This document shows, one piece after another, positions 1 through 7,626 of a stretch of DNA of 32,433 bases. The position numbers and the translations under genes were made by a program. This DNA comes from Clostridiales bacterium (lineage in GTDB: Bacteria; Bacillota; Clostridia; Oscillospirales; Acutalibacteraceae). The stretch covers positions 1 through 32,433 of the forward strand of contig DXYG01000023.1 of the NCBI GenBank assembly GCA_019415925.1. Reading direction: 5' to 3'. The number at the start of each line of letters is the position of its first letter. Positions within the stretch are counted from its first letter, which is position 1. A model generated the notes under the pieces. The model did no database searches. It was not told where the DNA came from and was given only the letters and a program-made list of their open reading frames with translations.

Positions 1-242
1 ACGCCGTGTCCCTACGACTGTAAAGGAATCGTTTGTATTATATCCGTAGGGAACGACCCCTGTGTCGTTCCTAACTAACATTCATCTAACTTATATAGGA
101 ACAACACAGGGGTTGTTCCCTACACAATAATTAAACGTTACCTATATATCAACTTAAAATTCGGGCAACCGTTTTATCCAAACAATCCGACTTTTCCACT
201 CGATTTGCCTGCGGCGGCTTCGCCGCAAATTATGGTTTAGCT
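1..242 (+). repeat. Hairpin-mosaic repeat B, copy 1 (left end cut by window)
   Basis: This fills the gene-free first 273 bases. It starts inside a ggacacggc/gccgtgtcc hairpin seen whole in other copies. A gggaacgaccc...gggttgttccc inverted pair follows, then the scaffold stretch cgttacctatatatcaa, cgggcaaccgttttatcc and ttttccactcgatttgcc. It ends in a GC-rich hairpin (gcggcggcttcgccgc) and the shared terminus aaattatggttt. The scaffold matches the copies at 3809, 22050 and, reversed, 32337. No coding capacity is evident. Confidence 0.85.
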
Positions 243-273
243 TATGTATATTTAACCTCAAAGGAGGCTCATT

Positions 274-930
274 ATGATAAAAGGCGCAGTTTTTGATATG
301 GACGGTCTGATGTTCGACAGTGAACGCCTTGTTTACGAAACGTGGCAGATGATGATGGACGAGCTCGGATTTGAATATAACCTTGAAATTTTCAAGAACA
401 CTATCGGTCTACGTACCGATATGGCTGAAAGCTACTACAACAGCCTGTACGGCGAGCGTTTTTGCTATCAGCCGCTCAAGCAGAGAAGCCGTGAGATTTT
501 CTTAAAACGTGTTTCCGAGGAGGGCGTTCCAATTAAAAAGGGACTTGTTGAGTTGCTTGAATTTCTTAAATCAAACAACTTGAAAATTGCCGTTGCAACC
601 TCTACTTCGGCGCAGACGGCTCACAAAATCATCAGAATGGCAGGCGTGTATGACTATTTCGACGCATTTGTCTGCGGCGACGACGTAAGAAACGGCAAGC
701 CCCACCCTGAGGTTTTCCTGACAGCGGCTGAAAGGCTTTCGCTTCCGCCGACGGAATGTGTTGCCTTTGAGGACAGCATAAACGGCATAAAATCGGCACA
801 TTCAGCAGAAATGACAACCGTTATGGTGCCCGATTATTTACAGCCGACTGAGGAAATAATCCCGATGATCGACTGCCTTTGCGACGATTTGTCGCAGGCG
901 ATTGAATTTATAAGTAATCATATGAAATAA
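274..930 (+). CDS. HAD-superfamily phosphatase (beta-phosphoglucomutase-like)
   Basis: This 218-aa protein is a haloacid-dehalogenase-type hydrolase of the beta-phosphoglucomutase/phosphatase class, expected to act on a small phosphorylated metabolite in the cytosol. The motifs are complete: the nucleophile/acid pair D8 and D10 in FDMDG, T109/S110 in VATSTS, K142 in GKPHPE, and E166-D167 in FEDSINGIKSA. An alpha-helical cap domain occupies roughly residues 15-80. The start is fixed by AAAGGAGG at 259-266. A UPF0340 gene follows 15 bases downstream and is probably cotranscribed. A paralogue with the same motif layout lies at 17536-18198. The substrate cannot be read from the sequence; a mutase is less likely than a phosphatase but is not excluded. 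Confidence 0.9.
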   Translation: MIKGAVFDMDGLMFDSERLVYETWQMMMDELGFEYNLEIFKNTIGLRTDMAESYYNSLYGERFCYQPLKQRSREIFLKRVSEEGVPIKKGLVELLEFLKSNNLKIAVATSTSAQTAHKIIRMAGVYDYFDAFVCGDDVRNGKPHPEVFLTAAERLSLPPTECVAFEDSINGIKSAHSAEMTTVMVPDYLQPTEEIIPMIDCLCDDLSQAIEFISNHMK

Positions 931-945
931 AACGGAGATGATTTT

Positions 946-1500
946 ATGGATAAAATTTTAGAAAAAATTAAGGAACAGGCTCGGCAGGCGGCACTTGAGC
1001 TGTGCGAAGCCGCAAAGCTGAAAAGCGGCGACATTATGGTTGTCGGCTGTTCGTCAAGCGAGGTTTCGGGCGGCATAATCGGCAAAAATTCAAGCCTTGA
1101 AACTGCACAGGCGGTTTTTGACGGAATTTATCCCATTTTACAGGATAAAGGAATTTTCCTTGCCGCACAGTGCTGTGAGCACCTCAACAGGGCAATTATT
1201 GTTGAAAAGGACGCCGTTCCCTTCTGCGAGTGCGTCAACGTAGTTCCCCAGCCAAAGGCAGGCGGCTCGTTTGCGACAACCGCTTACCGCACCTTTAAAA
1301 ATCCCGTTGCGCTCGAGGAAATCAGGGCTGACGCAGGTCTTGACATCGGCGGAACGCTTATCGGTATGCACCTGAAAAAGGTTGCCGTTCCCGTAAGGCT
1401 CACGCTTGACCATATCGGCAGTGCAATTCTGCTTGCCGCAAGAACACGTCCGAAATTCATCGGCGGCTGTCGTGCCGTTTACGACGAAAACAATCTTTAA
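946..1500 (+). CDS. UPF0340 / DUF436 family protein (YwlG-type)
   Basis: This 184-aa protein belongs to the UPF0340 (TIGR01440, YwlG) family by its overall pattern: an N-terminal helix, the VVGCSSSEVSGGIIGKNSS segment (about residues 32-50), AAQCCEHLNRA (about 73-83), a PQPKAGGS loop and a C-terminal IGMHLKKVAVPVR segment. Length matches the family. The function is unknown; the family is widespread in Firmicutes and is thought to be cytosolic. GGAG lies about 10 bases before the start. It sits just behind the HAD phosphatase, suggesting one transcript. Repeat element A begins 8 bases after the stop codon, so the transcript probably ends within or just before that hairpin array. Confidence 0.85.
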   Translation: MDKILEKIKEQARQAALELCEAAKLKSGDIMVVGCSSSEVSGGIIGKNSSLETAQAVFDGIYPILQDKGIFLAAQCCEHLNRAIIVEKDAVPFCECVNVVPQPKAGGSFATTAYRTFKNPVALEEIRADAGLDIGGTLIGMHLKKVAVPVRLTLDHIGSAILLAARTRPKFIGGCRAVYDENNL

Positions 1501-1507
1501 GTAAGTT

Positions 1508-1756
1508 AAACTATAATTTAGCGGTGAGTTTACTCGCAAAAAAAATTAAAAATTTCGGTCAAGCCTTTTTTAAAGGCTTGCGGGTGTGGGCAGAGCCCAC
1601 AAAAAGATTGCATTGCAAAATGCAGGAGGGTAGGCAAAACAGTCCGGTGGACTGTTTTGCCATAGGGAACCCACTAAAGGGGTTCCCTATGGCGAACACA
1701 GTTCGCCGCTACAATCATTAATTTTGCCCGTCGAGGCACTCGGCAAATTATGGTTT
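1508..1756 (+). repeat. Eight-hairpin repeat A, copy 1
   Basis: A 249-bp element bounded by aaactataattt on the left and aaattatggttt on the right, which are imperfect inverted copies of each other. Inside lie about eight consecutive hairpins: gagtttactc; aagcc...ggctt; gtgggcagagcccac; tgcattgcaaaatgca; cagtccggtggactg; gggaaccc...gggttccc; ggcgaacacagttcgcc; gtcgaggcactcgac. Three further near-identical copies lie at 10977, 13095 and 28168. The short reading frame through it is not considered a gene. Confidence 0.92.
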
Positions 1757-1800
1757 ATCCACTCGACAGTAAAATTTGTTTCTTGTTATTTAGGAAAATA

Positions 1801-1829
1801 TTGACATTTAACTCTCTATAATATATCAT
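1801..1829 (+). promoter_or_regulatory. Sigma-A-type promoter for the dockerin gene
   Basis: TTGACA at 1801-1806 is followed after exactly 17 bases by TATCAT at 1824-1829. This leaves a leader of about 60 bases before the start codon at 1896. A nearer TATAAT at 1817 is too close to the -35 box to be its partner. Confidence 0.65.
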
Positions 1830-1895
1830 TGTCTTGTAGACATAGCACAATCTGCATATGACCGCAAACATAAATTATAAAAAAGGAGAATTAAA

Positions 1896-3713
1896 ATGAA
1901 AAAGCTTAAAATTCTATCGGTGCTTCTGGCTGTGCTGACTGCGCTTACCTGCTTTTCTGCTGTTTCAACGTCAGCCGCTTTGATTAAGTCAATTTCATCA
2001 ATTGAAATTTCCGACGTGCCCGACGATATTTACACAAAAAGTCCTGAAGAAATGCTGTACGGCGTTCAGATTAAAGTAAACTACACCGACAGCTCCTCTA
2101 AAACCTTTACGGTTTCTGCGGACAATGTTGAATATGAGGATTCAAGTGATTATATTGATTCACACGCTTACTCTGATGCGTTTGCCGAAATTTCACTCGG
2201 CTTAACCTCGTATGCTACAATAGAGGCGTACAACTACGTAGGCGATTTCATTCAGCTTCACGCAACAGCCTACAAGAACTACTCATACGATGTTTCCTAT
2301 GAGGCAGAAAAGAAGCTTGACTATCCCGAGGACTACGACCTTCCCGAAATTTTCTGCAACGATTACCTTGTTTACAGAAACAATCCCGACGATACATTAA
2401 CGCTTGTTAATCATTCCTTTATTCCCTACTATTTCTATTTTAAGGAAGATTATGAAGAGCCGGTTGTTATTCCCGAAACGATTCACGGCAAGACATTGAC
2501 CGCTGTTGCTGACTATGCACTCCTCGGAACTTATCACCCGTACTCGGTTACTATTCCGAACACAGTAACTTCTATCGGCGACTACGCATTCGGCTATTGC
2601 TTTAACAACGGTTTTTACAGCGACAACCACGATATTCCCGATAATGTATCCGCCTCAAGGCTTACGCAAAAACTTGCCGACGCAGGCGACGACGATACTT
2701 TCATCGTTTGCATCAACTTTTACAGCGAGGACGCTCAGGCGCTGAGTGATACATTACAGGCTGAATATTTGTCGGAATGTGCAGACTATGAATATGACGC
2801 AGATATGGGAGTAGCTTACGCTACGCTCACAAAGGCTCAGATTTACTCAATGCAGGACGTTGACGACATCTGTATGGATTTGTTATACGAGAGAGATTCA
2901 TACATTTCAGAAGAAATATATGACTTTGCCGAATACGCAGGTAATGATACGGAAATGTACGTTGAATTTGAAGTCGTTTATGCCGAAACCGATGATGAGC
3001 TTGATTCTCTTTGCGAGGAATTAAGCAACAAATACTTTGGCGGAAGAACCGACTATACAGTTGATTATGATTTCTACGCTATGCGTGTGAACGCAACATT
3101 TAACGAAATCAAAGCCGTTTCAGAGGACGATGCAGTTGGTGCTATTCGCTTCTACGGTGCAGACGGAATCAGCTATGACCTCTACAAAGCTCTTTACTTT
3201 GAGGATGATGACTATATGACAGATATTTTCGTGGAAGACTACAGCGAAGAATATCTGACAAGCAACTTTACCGAATATGCCGATACATATTTTGCAGACT
3301 GCGAATATGAGATTTTCAATTTTGAAGGCGAGGAACTTCTGATTATCAAAGGAGCTTCAAAACAGCAGATTTTTGAGGCAAGTCAGGACAATAATTTTAT
3401 TATGAACCTGTTTGACTATCCGCTTATCAGACATTACAACGACATTGTAATCTACGGTGAAAACGGAAGTGCGGCTCAGACCTACGCCGAGAACAATTCA
3501 ATTGAATTTGTCGGCACAGGCAGTCAGTATCAGCTCGGCGACGTAAACCTTGACGGTATCGTCAACGTAACCGACGCAACCGAAATTCTGAAGTACAACG
3601 TTGAGCTTGTTAAATTTACCGACGAACAGAAGGCGCTTGCAGACTTTGACGGAAACGGCATTATAAACGTTTCGGACGTTTCCGAGCTACAGCGTGCAAT
3701 TGTTAATTCATAA
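1896..3713 (+). CDS. Secreted dockerin protein with BspA-like leucine-rich segment and three divergent modules
   Basis: A 605-aa exported protein. Residues 1-28 form a signal peptide (KK, then a long hydrophobic core ending VSTSAA). A BspA-type leucine-rich fragment spans about 185-235 (VVIPETIHGKTLTAVADYAL, then a VTIPNTVTSIGDYAF unit). Three weakly similar acidic modules follow at about 267-330, 353-420 and 450-510. Residues 515-540 resemble the cap often found after BspA repeats (IYGENGSAAQTYAENN). Residues 547-605 are a type I dockerin with two calcium loops (DVNLDGIVNVTD and DFDGNGIINVSD). A dockerin implies docking to a cohesin-bearing scaffoldin encoded elsewhere. No glycoside hydrolase domain is recognisable, so its task on the scaffold is unknown. 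AAAGGAG at 1881-1887 supports the start. Confidence 0.88.
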   Translation: MKKLKILSVLLAVLTALTCFSAVSTSAALIKSISSIEISDVPDDIYTKSPEEMLYGVQIKVNYTDSSSKTFTVSADNVEYEDSSDYIDSHAYSDAFAEISLGLTSYATIEAYNYVGDFIQLHATAYKNYSYDVSYEAEKKLDYPEDYDLPEIFCNDYLVYRNNPDDTLTLVNHSFIPYYFYFKEDYEEPVVIPETIHGKTLTAVADYALLGTYHPYSVTIPNTVTSIGDYAFGYCFNNGFYSDNHDIPDNVSASRLTQKLADAGDDDTFIVCINFYSEDAQALSDTLQAEYLSECADYEYDADMGVAYATLTKAQIYSMQDVDDICMDLLYERDSYISEEIYDFAEYAGNDTEMYVEFEVVYAETDDELDSLCEELSNKYFGGRTDYTVDYDFYAMRVNATFNEIKAVSEDDAVGAIRFYGADGISYDLYKALYFEDDDYMTDIFVEDYSEEYLTSNFTEYADTYFADCEYEIFNFEGEELLIIKGASKQQIFEASQDNNFIMNLFDYPLIRHYNDIVIYGENGSAAQTYAENNSIEFVGTGSQYQLGDVNLDGIVNVTDATEILKYNVELVKFTDEQKALADFDGNGIINVSDVSELQRAIVNS

Positions 3714-3735
3714 AGCAAATACAAACTACACAAAG

Positions 3736-3770
3736 CAACCGCACCCAAATTTGGGTGCGGTTGTTGTTTT
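3736..3770 (+). terminator. Rho-independent terminator after the dockerin gene
   Basis: A perfect 14-bp inverted repeat (caaccgcacccaaa / tttgggtgcggttg) is followed by a T-rich tract, 22 bases after the stop codon. Confidence 0.88.
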
Positions 3771-3808
3771 AAACAATAATTTAGCGTTGGAATTATAGCA
3801 ACGCTGAC

Positions 3809-3998
3809 GTAGGGACACGGCGTGCCGTGTCCCTACGACTAAAGAGGAAACGTATGTGTTAAATCGTAGCGAGCGACGCCCTCGTCGCTCACAAAACGTT
3901 ACCTATATATCAATCTATAATTCGGGCAACCGTTTTATCCAAACAATCCGATTTTTCCACTCGATTTGCCCGTCGAGGCACTCGACAAATTATGGTTT
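3809..3998 (+). repeat. Hairpin-mosaic repeat B, copy 2 (most complete)
   Basis: The most regular B copy, used here as reference. Hairpin 1 is gtagggacacgg...ccgtgtccctac. Hairpin 2 is gagcgacgccctcgtcgctc, framed by aaacgt and acgtta. The conserved AT-rich scaffold follows, then hairpin 3 gtcgaggcactcgac and the terminus aaattatggttt. It fills the space up to 5 bases before the stop codon of the convergent YfhO-family gene. Its left flank (attatagcaacg) recurs at 26803 beside a truncated copy. Confidence 0.88.
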
Positions 3999-4003
3999 GC
4001 CGA

Positions 4004-6712
4004 CTATTTCTTAATTTTTGCAGTGGCTTTCTTTTTCTTTTTAATAACGTAGGTATAGGCACAAAGTCCTGCAAACGTTACTACACAAATTACCGTAACC
4101 GTAAAGCCCGGCCAGAATCCCTTTGGATAATAGTAGAGCTTGATTTCGTGACTTCCCTTTGAAAGCGGGAATGCAACAAGCGAGCCGCCGACAGGGGTAA
4201 TTTCAACCTCTTTGCCGTCAACTACGGCTTTCCAGCCCTCCTCATAGGGAACCGAAGTATAGAACAAGCCGTCCTCGCTTACGTTAATTGTGCCTTCCAT
4301 TGAACTGCCGGTAAGATTTGTTGTTGTCATAACGTCCTTGCTGATTTTTTCGTAACCCTGCTCAAAAACGTCCTGATTGAGAAGGTTTACATAAACCTGA
4401 GCCGAACCTGACTGTCCCTGCTCAAGCTGAGCATAAACCGAAATCTTGTCGCCCTTGCTGAAGTAGCCTATGCTTGCAATATAGGGACGTGACATTCCGT
4501 ATGTGGAGCTCTGGGCAGTGTCGTTCTGCATTACCGTAACATTGTCGCCGCCCGAAATTTTGGCATACATACAGTAAAGTCCGTCCTCGGGAGCTTCGTA
4601 GTTCCACTTAACGTACGGAGTGATTGATGCGTCGTTGCAGTTGAACGAATAATTGCCGTAGGATGATTTTGTTACGGGGAATTTTTCGTAATCGTAATGT
4701 CCCTGCGAAACAACTTCAAGCGGAGTGTATACGTTCTCGCTTATCCCTGTTGCACGCTTGAAGAAATCATTTTGCTGATCAAACGGATTGAACTGGTCCT
4801 CGTTGTCGTTTTCAACCCAGCCTGAAAGCTCTTCGTTTACCATAAATCCCATAGGAATATAGTGGTCGTTCTTTAACAGCTTTTCATTGCCAACCGTATA
4901 AGCCTCGGACAAATCGTAGGTGTTGCGGTAAATTCCGTCACGTGAAATAATGTATTTCAGATTCATAAACATATTTGTAACGGGCGAGCCTTCGGCATAG
5001 GTGTATCTGTTGCCGCTCTTCCAGCCCATCATACCGAAGTTTTCGAAGAAACGTGTCATATCGACATTAGCCATTGAGTTGAACATTGAAAGTCCGTTGT
5101 AGCCGTTGAGCGAGCCGTCGTTAAGAGTCTGGGTTGAGGTTGTTTCAGCTCGCCACAATTCTGTTGTGCTCTCCTCAAGGCTGTTCATATAATCAATAAC
5201 CTGTTTGGTAGTTTCTCCGCCTCTGGGGTAGTCATATGTACCCGTAACCGTTGTGGTTTTAACACCGATATACGCCGTTGCACCGCTTTCGCCGATTACG
5301 ACGACAGCAAGCACAATCAGAAGCACCTGTTTGGGAACTATTCTTCTTGTATACAGGAAGAGCATTGTGCATACCACGAGGGCAACGATTGCAGTTCCGA
5401 TAATTGTATAAGCCTCCTGAGTGCCGATTGCAAACAGGATAACAAGTGCCGAGCCGAGAGCCGCCAGCAAAATATCCCAGCACGAGCTGAAGTCAATCAG
5501 CATAAATGCTCTGAATGCCATTACAACGAGTGCAAAGCTGATAAGATAGCTGAAACGGTATGGAATCATATTTGTAAAGTGGAAGCCGTGCCAGATGTAG
5601 TCAAGCTGTCTGATGATACAGCTTAAAATCATAAAGAAGATAAGGCACATATCCACAACCTTTTCCTTGAGGCTGATTTTCTTTGAGGTAAGGAAAAGTA
5701 TGCCAAGCACAATTGAAACAGTGCCGCAAGCGATATTCGGAAGTGCGTCTGCCTCTTTTGTTGCGGGAGAAATAAACGTGATAAAGTTTGACAGAATCTG
5801 CTGAATTGCAGTCAGCACGCCGAGCAAGTCGTCGGTCTTACCGATGTTTATGTCAAATGTTGACGGGAACGAACTGCCCGAGGCATTTGTGTTCTGCAAG
5901 CCGAAGAACGCAGGCAACAGGAAAAATGCTGTAATTCCGATTGCGATAAGCGAGAAAACGCCCATTCTCATAAGCTTTGTAAAGAAAGTCTTTACGCTCT
6001 CCCACTTTACGATATTGTATGCTATGAAAACAAGCAGTACAAAAATGCAGGTGAAAAGTCCTATGTAGTAGTTTGCAAGAAGCGAAAGCGCAAGCGTTAC
6101 AACGTAAAGGCGGAACTTGTTTTCCGTCAGAAGCTTTACCGCACCGAGCACAACAAGCGGAGTAATGCAGACAGTATCAAGCCAGATTGTGTTCCAGTAG
6201 TAGCCCATAAAGAAGGCGCAGAACGAGAAGCAACAGCCGAACAGAACGAGTGAAAAATCGTTTTTCTTGAATACACTGCGAAGGAAAATCGCCATAAACA
6301 TACCTGCGCAGGCTACCTTAATAACAACCGAGAACATAAGGAATTCTCTGAGCCATTCACTCGGAATTAACGCTGAAACAAAGTTTAACGGACTTGCAAG
6401 GTAGTAAGACATAAGCGCAAAGTAGTTAACGCCGCCGCCCTGAGTCCACGACCAGAACAGCGATTCGCCGTGCTTTAGCTTGTCCTGAAAGTCAACGAGG
6501 AACGGATAGTACTGGTGCCACAAATCCGTTACGAGAATCTGCTGGTCACCGAACGGTGATACCTTCATCAGAGCAAACGCCGTTGTCATCAGCACAAACG
6601 GCACCAAAAATGCAAGTATGATAAAACGGTTGTCTGAGAAAAAAGCCTTGAACCTGCCCTGCTCATTAAGCGTGGGCGCTTTGGCTCTTTTCACTGCTTG
6701 TGTATTTGGCAT
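4004..6712 (-). CDS. YfhO-family multi-pass membrane protein
   Basis: A 902-aa integral membrane protein of the YfhO family. The N-terminal half (about residues 30-490) has a dozen or more hydrophobic segments. An extracytoplasmic beta-rich domain follows (about 500-865), then a last membrane helix (about 870-893) and a Lys-rich cytosolic tail. The early DLWHQYYPFLVDFQDKL segment and the GGGVNYFALMSYYLASPLNF loop are typical of the family. Characterised relatives in Bacillus and Listeria are linked to glycosylation of lipoteichoic acid, so a GT-C-type sugar transfer at the outer membrane face is the likely role; that is family knowledge and the acceptor here is unknown. AGGAGG (minus strand, 6724-6729) fixes the start. 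It is transcribed alone. Confidence 0.85.
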   Translation of the reverse strand: MPNTQAVKRAKAPTLNEQGRFKAFFSDNRFIILAFLVPFVLMTTAFALMKVSPFGDQQILVTDLWHQYYPFLVDFQDKLKHGESLFWSWTQGGGVNYFALMSYYLASPLNFVSALIPSEWLREFLMFSVVIKVACAGMFMAIFLRSVFKKNDFSLVLFGCCFSFCAFFMGYYWNTIWLDTVCITPLVVLGAVKLLTENKFRLYVVTLALSLLANYYIGLFTCIFVLLVFIAYNIVKWESVKTFFTKLMRMGVFSLIAIGITAFFLLPAFFGLQNTNASGSSFPSTFDINIGKTDDLLGVLTAIQQILSNFITFISPATKEADALPNIACGTVSIVLGILFLTSKKISLKEKVVDMCLIFFMILSCIIRQLDYIWHGFHFTNMIPYRFSYLISFALVVMAFRAFMLIDFSSCWDILLAALGSALVILFAIGTQEAYTIIGTAIVALVVCTMLFLYTRRIVPKQVLLIVLAVVVIGESGATAYIGVKTTTVTGTYDYPRGGETTKQVIDYMNSLEESTTELWRAETTSTQTLNDGSLNGYNGLSMFNSMANVDMTRFFENFGMMGWKSGNRYTYAEGSPVTNMFMNLKYIISRDGIYRNTYDLSEAYTVGNEKLLKNDHYIPMGFMVNEELSGWVENDNEDQFNPFDQQNDFFKRATGISENVYTPLEVVSQGHYDYEKFPVTKSSYGNYSFNCNDASITPYVKWNYEAPEDGLYCMYAKISGGDNVTVMQNDTAQSSTYGMSRPYIASIGYFSKGDKISVYAQLEQGQSGSAQVYVNLLNQDVFEQGYEKISKDVMTTTNLTGSSMEGTINVSEDGLFYTSVPYEEGWKAVVDGKEVEITPVGGSLVAFPLSKGSHEIKLYYYPKGFWPGFTVTVICVVTFAGLCAYTYVIKKKKKATAKIKK

Positions 6713-6778
6713 ATCAAAATAAACCTCCTGTTATATTTGAAGCTATTCATTTTGTGCTGCAAATTAATTGAGCACATA

Positions 6779-6806
6779 TTTATAATATTGTACCACATCT
6801 TTTCAA
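6779..6806 (-). promoter_or_regulatory. Promoter for the YfhO-family gene
   Basis: On the minus strand TTGAAA (6801-6806) and TATAAA (6779-6784) are separated by 16 bases, about 67 bases before the start codon. A tgtgct...agcaca inverted repeat follows in the leader. Confidence 0.5.
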
Positions 6807-6855
6807 TAAGGTAAACATAATTTATGTGAAAATTCAGAAATTTATTTTTCAGAGT

Positions 6856-7162
6856 GAAGAGTGGAGAGTGGAGTTAAGGATCACTCCGCTCCGAATTCCT
6901 AATAGTGCGTGTTTTTGGGATAAGCTTGTTTGCTGAATTAATGTTGATATAACGGTGACGTTTAGGGACGTGTAGGAACCCGTCCCCTACGAAATTAAAT
7001 ACAAACGCTTCCTGTATAGCCGTAGGGGACGGCTTCCCAGACGTCCCTATCTATAAATTGTGTAACAATTTATACATTATGGCGAACACAGTTCGCCGCT
7101 ACAATTATAAAATTTACGTGTCGAGGTACTCGACCGACCCTTAACGTCGATCTCCACTCTTC
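6856..7162. repeat. Composite repeat: B modules in inverted order, framed by gaagagtggaga inverted repeats
   Basis: This makes up most of the 580-bp gap between the YfhO-family and PadR genes. gaagagtggaga with ttaagg (6856-6879) and ccttaa with tctccactcttc (7139-7162) form the outer inverted ends. Inside, 6964-7050 is close to the reverse complement of 18290-18370. The stretch 7036-7105 is close to the reverse complement of 21846-21935 and includes the gcgaacacagttcgc hairpin of element A. It closes with a gtcgaggtactcgac hairpin. No gene is seen here. Confidence 0.75.
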
Positions 7163-7233
7163 ATACTAATTGTCCTTCTCCCGAGATACCGACATATATT
7201 TCAAATCCGACTTATATAACAGATTAAAATACC

Positions 7234-7262
7234 TTGATAGATGAGGTACTATATGTTATTAT
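7234..7262 (+). promoter_or_regulatory. Promoter and possible operator of the PadR operon
   Basis: TTGATA (7234-7239), a 17-base spacer and TATTAT (7257-7262) precede the PadR start by about 30 bases. The imperfect inverted repeat tacctt...gaggta overlaps the -35 box, and a tagat...atcta pair brackets the spacer. Either would suit autorepression by PadR. The promoter is read directly; the operator is inference. Confidence 0.6.
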
Positions 7263-7292
7263 ATATCTACAATAACCGAAAGGGGTGCTCAG

Positions 7293-7625
7293 ATGTCGAT
7301 TACTGCCGACCTCATACGAGGTCATACCGACACGATAATTCTTGCAAAGCTGATGGAGCGTGACAGCTACGGTTACGAAATAAACAAAGCCGTCTACAAT
7401 GCGTCAAACCAGCTTTACGAGCTTAAGGAGGCTACGCTCTACACTGCGTTCAAGCGGCTTGAGGACGCAGGCTGTATTTCGTCCTACTGGGGCGACCAGA
7501 GCACAGGCGCACGGCGAAAATACTACACAATCACCGAGCTTGGAAAACAAACCTACAAACAAAAAATTGACGAGTGGCTTGAAGCAAAGCGTCTGCTTGA
7601 CACTCTGCTTCACACGGAGGGATAA
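7293..7625 (+). CDS. PadR-family transcriptional regulator
   Basis: A 110-aa winged-helix protein. It has the PadR core: RGHTDTIILAKLMERDSYGYEI (helices 1-2), KEATLYTAFKRLEDAGCI (recognition helix, about residues 49-66) and the wing GARRKYYTITELGKQ. GGGG at 7281-7284 precedes the start. It is the first gene of a three-gene operon: one base separates it from the HAAS-type gene, which is followed with overlap by a DUF4097 gene. PadR regulators beside HAAS/DUF1700 and DUF4097 proteins are a recurrent Firmicutes arrangement linked to cell-envelope stress, and PadR normally represses its own operon. The inducer is unknown. Confidence 0.92.
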   Translation: MSITADLIRGHTDTIILAKLMERDSYGYEINKAVYNASNQLYELKEATLYTAFKRLEDAGCISSYWGDQSTGARRKYYTITELGKQTYKQKIDEWLEAKRLLDTLLHTEG

Positions 7626-7626
7626 T

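Noticed and set aside
1524..1721. A short open frame inside element A copy 1
   Set aside because: It translates a hairpin array, has no ribosome site, and is not preserved in the other three copies.
7399..7626. Upstream extension of the HAAS-type frame
   Set aside because: It runs out of frame through the PadR gene; a ribosome site and an ATG at 7627 fit much better.
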